From Xiphophorus maculatus (Eukaryota > Chordata > Actinopteri > Cyprinodontiformes > Poeciliidae), in NCBI RefSeq assembly GCF_002775205.1, contig NC_036453.1:26210713-26274712 (forward strand): 64,000 bases of DNA, written 5' to 3'. Numbering within the stretch: the stretch's first letter is position 1; each line of letters begins with the position of its first letter. A model generated the notes under the pieces. It saw only the letters and a list, made by a program, of their open reading frames with translations, was not told where the DNA came from and ran no database searches. The translations under genes and the position numbers were made by a program. This document shows, in pieces, positions 12,401 through 51,805 of the stretch.

Positions 12401-15400
12401 TCATCTGCTTTTAGAGAGATTACCCTGTGTTTTTTCTTGTGACACAGAGCTCCATCATGCTTCAAAATACACATTATAGCCATGTGAATTGAAAAATTGA
12501 TGTTTGAGGACATTTTGGTCCCAGTACTTCTTCATGATATTGTTTCTGGGCACCCCGGACGTGTATTGCAGGAAGGCGCTTCAGTGTTGGTAGAATACAA
12601 GAATCAAAGTGTAATCTACAGTAAAAGGGAGGACTTATCAGAGACCAGTCTTCTGCTGCTCATCCTTGAACTCTGCAGAGTTTCAGTCTGTCCTTGAGGT
12701 TTTATTGGACAAAAGTGAGTCTTTTACTAGCCATCTTGTCACGAGACAGTGGTCTAAAAGTCTCTGACTCACTGTGCATACAGATACTGTCACTGTTAAG
12801 TATCAACACAATGGTAGAGCAAGTTTTGTTTATTTGTCCAGCCATGGCAAATCATATTGCCCACATGTGGTAGGGCAGCTTTGCACTAAGATATCCAAAG
12901 AATGTCTCCTAATGCTTTGTTGACTTTATTCTTAATCACGGCTGTATCTGGAATCACAGTAGTCAGCAGCAACCCCAGGTAGACAGACACCAGACCACCA
13001 CCCTATAGAGTAGCCATATGACACAGAAGCAGGTGGGCAGCAAAGCCTGAGAGGCACAGAGAGAAACACTGGGTACTAAATCCCCTATAACCATCTCTGG
13101 CAATCCACAACAGCCAGTACTCAGAGAAATCAAGGAAGGAAAGTCACCGTGCCATCCTACCTGATCGGTCAGCCGCAGGGAGGTTTACAGAGCAGTAACC
13201 CCACTGTGCCAGCTCACAGACAACTCTGAACGTGCCCAATAGCCACAGGTTGCAAGCCAGGAACCACCTATGCTGCACATGGCACAAGCTCCCAGGAACA
13301 AAAGAGGGCCATGCTCCCCATCACACTCCCCCCTCATGACACTGGAGCATGCTTTTTCACTTAGTCTCAGCTAGGTCCTTGTATCTGGCAATGATAGCAT
13401 GTAGGCTACTGTGTACTTAACAAAAATGACAAAAGTGAAAAAGTATCAGGACAAATGTGTAGATTTGTAGACAATTTTAAATGACTAAATAATCAACATT
13501 CCACTAAATATGGTCAGTGGAAAAGCAGACAGCTTTCCAAATCCAATCTGAAAGCCAAGAAAACTAATCACAACAAATTTAAAATACTACAAGTAAGTCC
13601 AGCTCAATGAAAAATACAATATGAAGAAGTGTAGAGTGACTTGTGGCGACTGTATGTTTTTAACATTAGCACAATGGAAGGGATGATAGATCTTCCCCAA
13701 TTAACTTAAATCTGTAAGACAACAGACAAAAAAGAACTCAAAAAAGGTGGCCTTTTTGCTTAATCTGAACCTTCTTAACAGGGAACAAATGGATGTGCAA
13801 AAGAGAGAGTAAGGGGAGAAAACAGAGAACAGAGCACCCATTAGGTCTTTTTTCATTCTTGGCTCAGGATCCAAGTGTCAGTCCCACTCAGTCATCCTTG
13901 GTGGTATCCTCTCAGCCAAAGGAAGATGCAGAGCTCCCATCTGTGCTTTAATCCTGGCTAAAGCACAATGGAGTACTGTGGCAGCCAAAACTCTGTATAG
14001 TTACTACTGAATATAATTCACAGGATTTGCTGCCCATCTATCAGATCTGAGCCTGGCTGCACATTGACCTGAAGGACAGAGACTTTAAAACTTCAACTGT
14101 ACCTCTTGTTTTTATTAAACTTGAAGTTAAAACCTGTCAAAGGAAGCAAGTGGAGCTTTCTCGTAGAGAGACCGAAGGTGACACACATTGGTTCTCTATG
14201 AGTGTCTGTGTCTGCCAGTTTCCTTGGCCTGTGAATCCATGGCAACAGCAGCATGAATGGGCCATTTGGGGCAGCCTTCACTGGACGCTGCATCTGAATC
14301 ACGCTCATTTAACGGATTGAATAAAAAGCTTATGCACAGGTGATGGTCAGGTGAATTACTTTATAAGGCTTGGGGTGCCGTGGGGAAAGAGGAGTCATGA
14401 CTAATGTTTTTATTTCAGGATTTCAGTCCTTTGGCTAGAAGATGCAAAAAGATCAGAGGACATATATTTAGATGATGTAGATGTTTTTACATTTCAGCTT
14501 TAACATCCACTATAAAGTGATTTTTAATTTCAGGTATTATTGCCAGTGTTGTCATGGCTGATAAGTCTCTTTGACTTCAAATGAAGAATTGGAACGCCAC
14601 CTATCAAAGTTGCAGTCCCCGTTTTAAGTCAGGGGGTTGGAGAGTATTGTTCCAACTTGGCATAGAAAGTAGAGCAGCTCTTTACCCTGATGAGTTTTAT
14701 TGTTTCTTTCCTTGTACTTTCTAGATCTGGAGAAGGCTTGCTACTATGCAGATTGAAATATTTTGTGATGGACTCTTCAGGAGCATGGGTTGCATTTAAA
14801 GGATATCCAGTCCTTACATCCCCAAAGGAAGAGCCGTGTACACAAAATAGAATTTTTTAGGAGCGACTTAAAGTCCACGAAGGCTACTTCTTGTCAACTG
14901 CACTGTTTACTGTGCTCATGGTCTTGACATGAAGCTTGTCTGGTTTGGTAAATTTGGGGTTCCAAATACGTCAGAAAGAACAAGATTCTGGATGCAAACT
15001 ACTTAAATAATCTTCTTCCACAGAGTGGTTCGATTCAGCTTTAGAAATAAGATTTTTAAAGAAGTCTATTGTCTGGGAGGAGCTCACAGTAGAGTCACTG
15101 CTGTTTCACATCGAAAGGATTCAGTTGAGGTGGTCTGGATGTCATATGAAAGGGCCTTCTGCTCTTTCCTGTAGAGAGCATGTCCCACAAGGAAGAGTAA
15201 GCATTTTTGTCTAATTGCAGAACTGATTAATACTCTCTGTTATTGTTTACATAAGCTTTCCAGTGGCATGTTCCTTTGTGCCTTGGTATTTCTCTGGTTT
15301 TCAGCAGAAATAAGATACTTTACTAAATTCTTATAAAATCTGAGGAGTTTGTTTTTTGTTGATTTTTGTACTAAAATGCTTGCTGACCTCTCTGACCTTT

Positions 15401-15890
15401 GTTGATGTCAAAGCTGAAACACCACAAATGTAGTTGTCAACCACACACAGATGACAAATACCATGTACTCACTTTCCTGCAAACTCTACTTTTTCAGAAG
15501 TCATGACTGCTGGGTCATCAAAATAAGGTCTCTACGTACGGGTCTCAGAAGTCAGTTATACATTGTGTAATAATGTCACATCCTCTGCCAAGAGAAATTG
15601 TGGATGTAAAAAAGGGAAACGAATACTACCAAGTCTCGCTCCACCTTACAGATATAGTATGTTGTTGTTCAAACATTTAAAGTAGTAGCAAAACATTTTT
15701 AGTGAAGGTGAGATCCATCTATGTAACCAAAGGTAATTTTCTGCACTTGCACATGCATCTATATTTAATAATTGGACAGTGTGAGCTAATATTTTGCACA
15801 TTAAGCATTTCTTCAAAGTGAACCGCTTTATTGTTTTTAAGCCCATAATGCATCTGCGTAAAAAAGAAAATGCCTAACACCTGGTTCAAA
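9441..15890. other. Intergenic spacer between pdzd3 and cltc
   Basis: AT-rich sequence without a supportable gene. Open frames are short and lack splice partners. A perfect CTCF core match lies at 11726-11739. A less AT-rich patch at about 12960-13350, ending in a C-rich run, looks like an old mobile-element fragment, but I could not class it. Confidence 0.45.
11726..11739 (+). promoter_or_regulatory. CTCF-like core motif CCACTAGATGGCAC
   Basis: Matches all 14 positions of the core consensus CCASYAGRKGGCRS. It lies in the spacer between pdzd3 and cltc. Occupancy is not shown, and such motifs also spread inside mobile elements. Confidence 0.4.
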
Positions 15891-15899
15891 AAAAGTTGC

Positions 15900-16497
15900 A
15901 CGTCTTGTTTGGGTTTGAGTGATTTGATTGGCTACAATCCCTACACACCGCGAGGTAATGACGTTAATTTACAAAGACGAATGATGTGGCAAAAATCAAA
16001 GGGCGAATAGAAAGAAGTAGTTCCACTTTCACATCTGTAATCGCATACTAAAGCAATAAAGTCCAACCTTTCTGCTTTTAGATTTTAACACAACGATGTT
16101 TACTGTGGATTAGTAAAAATCCAATTAAAAATATTATTTAGTTAGAACATAATGCACTTTTTAAAGAAGTGTGACATGGTATTCATCCGCCTCGTCGACT
16201 GCACTTTCATTTCCGGGATGTTTTCTCTGCTGACCAACCTCCATCGCCATTGCAGGTCCAGGGAGTCGGTGTAGTGGCAGTCGGTAATTAGCCGGGGAAG
16301 CACCTCAACCGAAAGCTGACGGGACGAATGAAAAGTACCCTCACACCGGCAACACACTCTGTGGAAGGTTTTGAATCATTTGAGAAGTGGGTTTTAGAGT
16401 AGAGCCTCCCTGGCTGTCCGGCTAGGACCTGTGAGAAGCAGCAGCCTTAGTTTGTTAGCATTAGAAGAAATCGGAGGAGGGTGACAGGGGAACCGCC
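15900..16497 (+). promoter_or_regulatory. cltc promoter and 5' UTR region
   Basis: This lies directly upstream of the cltc start codon. It contains an ATTGG (inverted CCAAT) box at about 15932-15936 and a TGACGT half CRE at about 15959. The ATG at 16498 sits in a strong Kozak context (CCGCCATGG). No TATA box is evident, as expected of a housekeeping promoter. The transcription start cannot be fixed. Confidence 0.4.
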
Positions 16498-45083
<28,586 letters not shown>

Positions 45084-46265
45084 AGACCCCGCCTCCTGTC
45101 TGTCCACATCCAGGCTCCATCCATCTCCCAACAGTCCTTCACCACACCTTTATTATCGCCTCTCTGCCCTCTACTAGGAGCGGGGAGATGATACTGACAA
45201 ACTATTACTTTTTTTTTTTCTTTTTTACTTTTCCTTTGTTTGAAACTGTCATGAAGGACTCAGTTTGTTTTTTTTTTCCCCCCAGTTTGTCAAAAAGATT
45301 AAATCAGATTAATTTTCTCACATTCCGTATTGACTAGATTAATTTTCTTGTATTTTATTTGAATGGGGACATGGTTAATGTACAATGGGTGGGCTTGTGA
45401 GGAGAGCCAGTTCTCTTCTCAGATTTACGGTCTGTTGTGAAGCATCTGATTTTGCACTCTGTAGTGAGAAGATAATGTAGAACCTTTTCCTGTCCTCGTG
45501 TGAGCAGCTTCGTTTTTGTCCGACTGTACAATGCGTTGAATTGTAGTATATTCAGACACCAAAACTTGCTTCTGTGTTTTTTTTTGTTTTGTTTTTCTCG
45601 CAACATCAGACTGCTGCTTTCATGACTATAATCCTGAAAACACTACGTTTTACTGGTCCCCATGCGCTCGCTCTTCAGGGCTGTTTGGTTGAAGAAAATC
45701 TAAGACTTATTTACATACGATGTACAGGAAAGTTTGATTCTTTCCAGCAAAAGCCTATGCAGAAGTCTCTAAACTCAGTTCTTCTCAGAAAACATTTCCA
45801 TGTGCTTTACACACTGCTTTAACACGGGACCATTCTTCCTCAGGAGGGACTGCAGACCTGTGTGTGACTAACGTGCCCCTGTCCTACTCCGGTTTGCATC
45901 AGTTTGGTCACTGTTGCCAATTGTGCAGGAGACTTTTTTCTTTCTTTTTTTTTTTTTCTTTGCTCCACACTTTCTTCTTGTGTCCCGTTGTGGGGTTGCA
46001 TTTACTGTTTTCAGTTGACCTACTCATCCAAATCTGAAACGATGTCAAAACGTGGGCGGGGGGGGGCTTTGACATTTTTACTAAAGGCTTGCTTGTATAC
46101 AGAAAAATCAATCATTAACTCCTTATATTCTTATCTAAATTACCTTAGATTTAAATTGTGCACTTACGATACTTGATTGTGCATAATCAGGATCATAATG
46201 AATGAAACAGCGGTTTTGTTTCCACTTAAAAAAAAAATAAAATAAAGGCTTTGTTTGTCAAGAGT
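45084..46265 (+). other. cltc: cltc 3' UTR
   Basis: Follows the TGA at 45081-45083. It contains T-rich runs and no open frame of note. It ends at a pair of overlapping AATAAA signals followed by a GT-rich stretch, so the mRNA end is placed near 46260. Confidence 0.6.
46236..46246 (+). terminator. Tandem overlapping poly(A) signals for cltc
   Basis: AATAAAATAAA gives two AATAAA hexamers, 46236-46241 and 46241-46246. They are followed by GT-rich 'ggctttgtttgtc', a good downstream element. Confidence 0.7.
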
Positions 46266-47938
46266 GGTGTCATGGTTTCTTGTTTTAGTTTTTCTAACCA
46301 GTGTGTTTTCTTTTATAGCTAATATTTGGTGGTGCGATTCCAACAATGTGCTCTTAAACTGAAACTAGGATTAGTTATGTGTCCGATTATTACGTTAATA
46401 CTCTTAAGTTTACTCTGAATTTCAAATGCAGATGGTTCTGGTTTGCAGCTTATGAAAACCTAAAAATCACTTGTGCATTGTTGAGCTACTGGAAGCTTTG
46501 TTCAGTATTTTATTCAGGGCTTACATGAATTAATCGATGTGCCATGGAGAAAATCAGCCTGATGTGTTCAGGAAGTCCAGGTTGCTTTGATAGCTGTTGG
46601 GTTTGGTGTTGCATTTTTTGTTTTGAGTACATTATAGGTTCTCTTTAAGGTTCTGGTTAAACCAATATGGTGGCCAATAGAGGACATTTGTCACTCAAGC
46701 AGTATTGGGTGCCTTGATGGTGTGGACAGGTGCCAAGTCTTGCTGGGAAATAATCAGCATCGCAATAAAGCTAGTCAGCAGAAGGAAGCAGGAAGTGCTC
46801 TAAAATGTCTGGATAAATGGTTTTGTCTTAAAACTCTTAATCTTGTGAATTTTGCCTCAAACTCTAGAATTGGTGTTGCTTCAGTTTTCTCAAAAGATGT
46901 TATTGTTGCTTGTGCTTTGTTTTCTATGACACTTTTTTCCTTCCACCTAACTCTCCAATAATTGTATGTGGATTCAGTGTATTGTGAATAACCAGCTTCT
47001 TCAGAATTGACATTTTTGTGGTTCATCCTTCCAGTGGGAGCTAGCAATTTTCCTGATATTTTTAGATCATACTTTTGTATTGCTCTTGTATCATTTTCTG
47101 ATAAATATTTCTGTTTTCATGTCCTTTAAGACATATTCTTAAAAATTAACAGAAACACTTGATGTGTACTGCTTTTGAAATTACGGTAATAAATGACGCT
47201 AATCCCAGGATGGCGCACAAAACCTTTTCTCCCATCTACCTCCAGAAAAATATAAATATAGGGATCTCATGCCCTCTGCTGGTACATGGGGGAATGTGCT
47301 GGAAGTAAAAAATGGTTGTCACCTTAATCTCAAAGCTTTGATTTCATGTCAGTGTAGGCAAACAAATAAATAAAAATAATATGACTTACTGATGTTTGGG
47401 TAAAGCCACCATTTATGTCTTCAGTGCATTTTTGCATAGCGTTAATCAGATTCTTTTCCCAGTGGCCCAAATAGCCTTCCATAGTTTAGAGGTTTCTTTG
47501 GTTATTTTATTTTCAGTACCAAGACTCGACCAATGTGGTGCAACCATTATTATTCAAAGAGCCATTCTTGCCCTAATTCTGCCCTGTTAAAATGTGACTC
47601 GTTATGTCACATGACTGAAATAAAGACAATTTGTAGTCTTTGAAAAACATAAATGTCATTAAAAAAATATTTATAGTTTCCAACCAAATAAGAAAAATAG
47701 GTCTGAAAAGATTTCTGGTACATTTATTAGTGAATTTTTTTGTAATTAGTTCCTGAAAAACTTGAGACCAGTGTTTGTTTCTATATTAAAAACAGTTTGT
47801 GCTAAAAAACAAACAAAAAAAAAACACTAAGCCAATTCAGCACTCAGAAGATACCAAAGCACCTCATGTCTGCATTGGTATCAGAACTGGATCGGTGCAA
47901 CTTTGGCAAGACAAATGACTGTATGTTGAGCCCATTAG
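46266..47938. other. Spacer between the convergent cltc and ptrh2 genes
   Basis: No gene supported. A CTCF-like core with one mismatch (minus strand CCAGCAGAGGGCAT) overlaps about 47270-47283. Confidence 0.5.
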
Positions 47939-47944
47939 TTTATT
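47939..47944 (-). terminator. Poly(A) signal for ptrh2
   Basis: AATAAA on the minus strand, about 90 bp after the ptrh2 stop. Confidence 0.6.
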
Positions 47945-48032
47945 TAACAAACATCTGCAATCACGTCCTGTTGTGGAAACGACATGTAATTCCAGTACTG
48001 ACTTCACAGTCTACGTTCAGAATGACAACATT

Positions 48033-48542
48033 TTAGTAGAGCTTCAAGTCTCCGGTGACGCTGTCCACCAGCTCGGCCGGACCAGGACCGATCCCCAGCA
48101 CGGTGCGAGAGCCGGGTGCGATTTGAGTCCTTCCTGCATCCTGGATGAGGCTGACGGTGAGTCCCACCTCCCTGGCTCGGCCCAGCAAGTTTATCAGGGT
48201 GTCCTCGTCCGGCGCCTTCACCACCACCTTCGGCTGGCCGCAGTACTCCCACTGCCTGAGCAACTCGGGGCTCCTGCGTTGAACCTGCTTGTAAGCGCTT
48301 ACTGCGGCGTGGGAGCACTGGGCCGCCACCTTCCCTTTGCCCATCTTCAGGTCATTCCGGACCACCAGCACCATCTTGAACTCCCCGCCTTCTCCCATCA
48401 CGCTGGCCTCCCCAGAGCCGTTCCCCGCCGATTTCATGAGGCTCTTGGACGCGGGGCCGAGGCGGGTCCGCAGGTGCCAGCCGAGGAAGAGTCCACAGCC
48501 CAGACCGGCGGCAACGCCCAGGGGACCGTAGAGCGCATCCAT
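48033..48542 (-). CDS. ptrh2: Peptidyl-tRNA hydrolase 2, mitochondrial (PTRH2/BIT1)
   Basis: Pth2-type enzyme that cleaves peptidyl-tRNA. The vertebrate protein is anchored in the mitochondrial outer membrane and also acts in anoikis signalling. The single coding exon gives 169 residues, against 179 in human. A hydrophobic anchor ([18 protein letters not shown]) lies at about residues 5-22. The catalytic domain follows, with [35 protein letters not shown] and [20 protein letters not shown], ending LKLY as in human. The ATG at 48542 is chosen because a splice acceptor (CTGCAG) lies seven bases upstream. A longer in-frame ATG at 48581 would fall in the intron. It is convergent with cltc, the arrangement expected for this gene pair. 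Confidence 0.95.
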   Translation of the reverse strand: MDALYGPLGVAAGLGCGLFLGWHLRTRLGPASKSLMKSAGNGSGEASVMGEGGEFKMVLVVRNDLKMGKGKVAAQCSHAAVSAYKQVQRRSPELLRQWEYCGQPKVVVKAPDEDTLINLLGRAREVGLTVSLIQDAGRTQIAPGSRTVLGIGPGPAELVDSVTGDLKLY

Positions 48543-49012
48543 GTTCAGCCTGCAGACAGTTAGAGAAAACTTACAACACACTCAAGTTTACATTACAGGC
48601 AGCTTTTGATCAAGCTGCAACTTCAGGGAGGCAACAGGAACATCAGGACTGGACGTAAATGCTGTCCAAAACAACCAAAAAGTGTCCCCAAACAGCTCCG
48701 CTCCAGGGGTCACGCTGTGTGACCTGGACAAGTCTACTGTTTCATGTTGGGTCGTAAATAAATCAATCCTTTATTTATCTGCTAAAAGTTTTAAACGCTT
48801 CAATTCTACTTCCCGTTACTCCAGATACCCAATGTTCCTACATTCATTAATAAACATGTATAATACATTTAAATATGTTAAAAAGGTGGTGCCACCAACG
48901 AAGAAGAAGAAGTTGGAAGCTACATAAGGGGTGATTCCTCGACATTAGAACTGGTCCAGGTCATAAACTATAATACTTTGTTTCTTCAAACCTGAACTAG
49001 TTTGTTCTATAC

Positions 49013-49835
49013 CAGGGGTCTCAAACTCAATTTACCCGGGGGCCGCTGGAGGTGGAGTCTGGGTGAGGCTGGGCCACATTCACACACACGGTCTCCTCAG
49101 CCGAACCTTTCTGATTGCCTATTACCATATTTGGCCGTAGTCAGGCGCTGTAACAGCCGTAATTGTGTAGTGTCTCTTTAAGATACTCTAGTATTGCTAA
49201 TGATGTCAGAAGTATGCGCCACGGCTTCTCTGTAGAGAGCGTGGGAGAAACGTGCTAGACGGACATGTTAGCTCCCTAACTTTTTAGTAATGTTACGGGT
49301 TGTTTGGACGCTGCTCAATTTTCATGTCTGATAATATAGCAGCCGTTCAACCGGGCTTTGTAAGGTTGGTGAAGAGCGTATTTATTAAAGGACAACACTG
49401 TGGAAATTCCCAGTACCAGTGTGGTTGTGAGTTTTTGACCGTCCTGACGAATCTGCCGCCTCCTCTCCTCCCTTAAACACAACCCAAGCTTACAGCGCCT
49501 AACCTTAATTACGTTACACTGATCAGCAACTTCCGGGTCTAGACTGGATGCTGAAGCACGTGAAGAGGGAGCGGCCGCGGAAATTGCTGCATGTACCGCA
49601 TGCAAATAATGACAAATAGAAAATGCAAATAGGCCCGGCCGATGTCCCGCCCCCGAGAGCAATATACTCCACCGTGATTGGTAAGTTCGTTCAGCTTCGC
49701 ACACAACACTGAAAAGTGTCAATTATATCAAACTCGCGGGCCCACTAACATTAAACTTTCATATTAAGGCCGGGGCCACAAACTATCGTCCCGAGGGCCG
49801 CAGTTGGCCCGCGGGCCGCGAGTTTGAGACCCCTG
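49013..49835. mobile_element. hAT-type element, 823 bp, in ptrh2 intron 1
   Basis: Inverted ends 'caggggtctcaaactc' and 'gagtttgagacccctg' are perfect over 16 bp. They continue into imperfect 'gggggccgc' and 'gcgggccgcg' repeats. The flanks TTCTATAC (49005-49012) and TTTTATAC (49836-49843) agree at 7 of 8 bases, as for an hAT insertion. The interior is less AT-rich than its surroundings. One open frame (minus, 49315-49722) shows no transposase motif. Confidence 0.75.
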
Positions 49836-50233
49836 TTTTATACCAACAGAAAGCTAAACGGCTGATTTATTATTGCTAGCCTGTCATGGCTGAAGGTGAA
49901 TTGTATTAAGTGATTTTTTTTTTTTATTATTTCCACTTGCAGATTCTGTTGATGAATGGGGTTCATCACAGTGAGTTGAAGATAACTACAGCCCTCTTCG
50001 ATTCAGTTCATTCCAGATTTGATAACACAGAGCAGCACACTTTTTAAGGATTGGACTAGTCCATGAATTGACCAGAAGTTCCTGATCTGAAACAGAAACT
50101 AGCCGTGCTCGTTAGCTAACTAGTTAGCTTCCAGACTACACACACCGGAGCGTCTCTGACCTATGATCGTATTTCCAAAGATTTAAAGCGTTAACTGTAA
50201 GCTGAACTTATTTACACGGAAAATGTTTCATAC

Positions 50234-50275
50234 CTGCGACTCTATGAGCGGCACTGAAAGCATGGAAGGAGTTTC
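50234..50275 (-). other. ptrh2: Probable non-coding first exon of ptrh2
   Basis: On the minus strand a segment ending GAGTCGCAG is followed by GTATGAAAC, a good donor, 1.7 kb upstream of the acceptor at 48549/48550. The 5' boundary is a guess. A GAAGAAG-tailed repeat ends within or just beside it. Confidence 0.45.
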
Positions 50276-50282
50276 ATCGCGC

Positions 50283-50365
50283 GGATTCTTCTTCTTCTGG
50301 AGTTTAGCGGCAGCTGACTTCCCCTGACGTTGCAATGTTGCCCCCTACTGCTTAACCTGTGCAGT
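50283..50365 (-). repeat. GAAGAAG-tailed repeat upstream of ptrh2
   Basis: On the minus strand: 'cagtagggggcaacattgca', then 'gcagctgccgctaaactcc' and 'agaagaagaag'. Related units occur at 52365-52450 (plus) and, shorter, at 48885-48915 (plus). I recall such units as short dispersed repeats common near fish promoters. Confidence 0.4.
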
Positions 50366-50773
50366 CCGGTCTTAAAGCTCCAGCTCGTCGACTGAAGGTG
50401 GAAGTGTAGCTTCTTCTTGTTCTCTTCCATGTTCACAAACATATACCACAAAGCCCGAACCTCTTAATCTAATCGTATCATGTTTAAAAACGAAATTAAC
50501 TTTTACATTGTTTAACCAAGCATGTAGATGGAACTCAGAATAAGTTCCCAGCTCTTGTTTGTGGTTCATTTTTGTCCTCTTTAGTTTTTACTGGCAGTTC
50601 TCTGAATTTCTCCTTAGAGAAGCTTCTGCAACTCATCTTTTTGGCTTGTAGGGCTTATGAGCCTAACACCACAGCTCTTTGGATCACTGTACAGATAATA
50701 CCAACATTTATTCAGGACAACTAAAAGCAGCACAGAACAACTAGTGGTGCTTTTGTAGCATTTATAAATAAAT

Positions 50774-51179
50774 GGTAACACTTTATTTGACAGGGTGTGC
50801 ATTAGACTGGCATGATGCTGCCATAAACATGACATAACATCTGTCATGACCATGAAGGAGTCTTTATGAATGTCTACACCTGTTGTGATGACGTGTCATT
50901 TGGTAAATGACACTTTTAAAGCAAAGTTGATCTAAAAGTTGTATTAAAAGTCCATTGAAAGTGCCAGCTTTGCATGATTATGTAAATAATGGCACTTTAA
51001 TACAAAATTGGCACTATTAATGGACTTTCAATGCAACTTTCTGAGCAATTTTGTATGAAAAGTGTCATTATTTACTGAATGACACTTCATGACAGCAATC
51101 ACAGACATTCATAGACTTCTTCATCTTTATGACAGTGTCATGTCAGTCTTATGCACACCCAGTCAAATAAAGTGTTACT
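50774..51179. mobile_element. Foldback element, about 400 bp palindrome
   Basis: Left end 'ggtaacactttatttgac' and right end 'gtcaaataaagtgttact' are complementary. The arms stay alignable almost to the middle, for example 'taaatgacac' against 'gtgtcatt' and 'gtccattgaaagtgcc' against 'ggactttcaatgc'. There is no coding sequence. The class is unknown; I recall the ends as a common fish MITE. Confidence 0.75.
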
Positions 51180-51635
51180 AGTCTGATTTTTATAAAAAAC
51201 AAAGATCCCATTTCTCTCCCAGAGCTTCTGAGTTAGTGATCCTCTGCTGTCTAAAACTGCATCAATCTTTGCTTTGAGGTTTTACCTCATTTTGGTCAGT
51301 AAAAATAGTGAACGCAATTTGTTTTATGTCTTCAAGGAGAATTTAGAATTAAGCATACAAGATAATATAATGTTGTCTTTTAAAGATATTAATAACTTTT
51401 ACCACACTGGTTATTTGTGACCCGAATCTTGAGTAGCTATTTATTATCACTGTTTTATTATTTCATTGCTACTGTTCGTTAGTAGCCCTGAGGTGGAATG
51501 GCAACCCCGCCAGTGTATTATAAGCCTGGCTGCCCGCCAAGCTTTATTTGCCCCACCCCTCCAGGCTAAGCGTTACTCTTTCATGTTTTTAGAAAAAGCT
51601 GGAAGCCTGGACCAATCACACCACTGGCAATTGGT
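51180..51635. other. Spacer with a small repeat shared with 44770-44820
   Basis: About 51515-51575 contains 'agcctggctgcccgccaagc'. cltc intron 29 has 'aagcctggttgcccaccaagc' near 44790. Both sit beside versions of 'gggcaa(g/a)taaag' or its complement. Probably a small dispersed repeat. Confidence 0.35.
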
Positions 51636-51677
51636 AAACAATAGACATCAAATATGTAAATTTGATGTCTATTGTTT
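51636..51677. repeat. Perfect 18-bp hairpin with 6-nt loop
   Basis: The left arm aaacaatagacatcaaat (51636-51653) and its exact complement (51660-51677) flank the loop atgtaa. It lies just before a Tc1-like tail and may be part of a rearranged element. Confidence 0.8.
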
Positions 51678-51709
51678 TCTATTTTTAATAAATTAGAAAA
51701 AAAAGAATG

Positions 51710-51805
51710 AAAAGAAAACCACATTGTCATAATGGGGTATTTGTGTGTACAATTTTGAGAAAGAATGTTAATACAATTTGAATTAAGGCTGTAACATAAG
51801 TCAAG
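51710..51805 (+). mobile_element. Tc1-like transposon 3' tail (relic)
   Basis: 'accacattgtcataatgggg', 'tatttgtgtgtacaattttg' and 'gaattaaggctgtaacataa' follow the usual 3' tail of fish Tc1 elements. No transposase remains nearby. Confidence 0.6.

Noticed and set aside
47973-48563. 196-residue plus-strand open frame
   Set aside because: It is the antisense shadow of ptrh2.
48543-48581. Longer N-terminus of ptrh2 starting at the upstream ATG
   Set aside because: A clear splice acceptor lies between the two ATG codons, so the upstream ATG is intronic.
49315-49722. Minus-strand open frame inside the hAT-type element
   Set aside because: No transposase motifs, and it probably reflects the less AT-rich interior.
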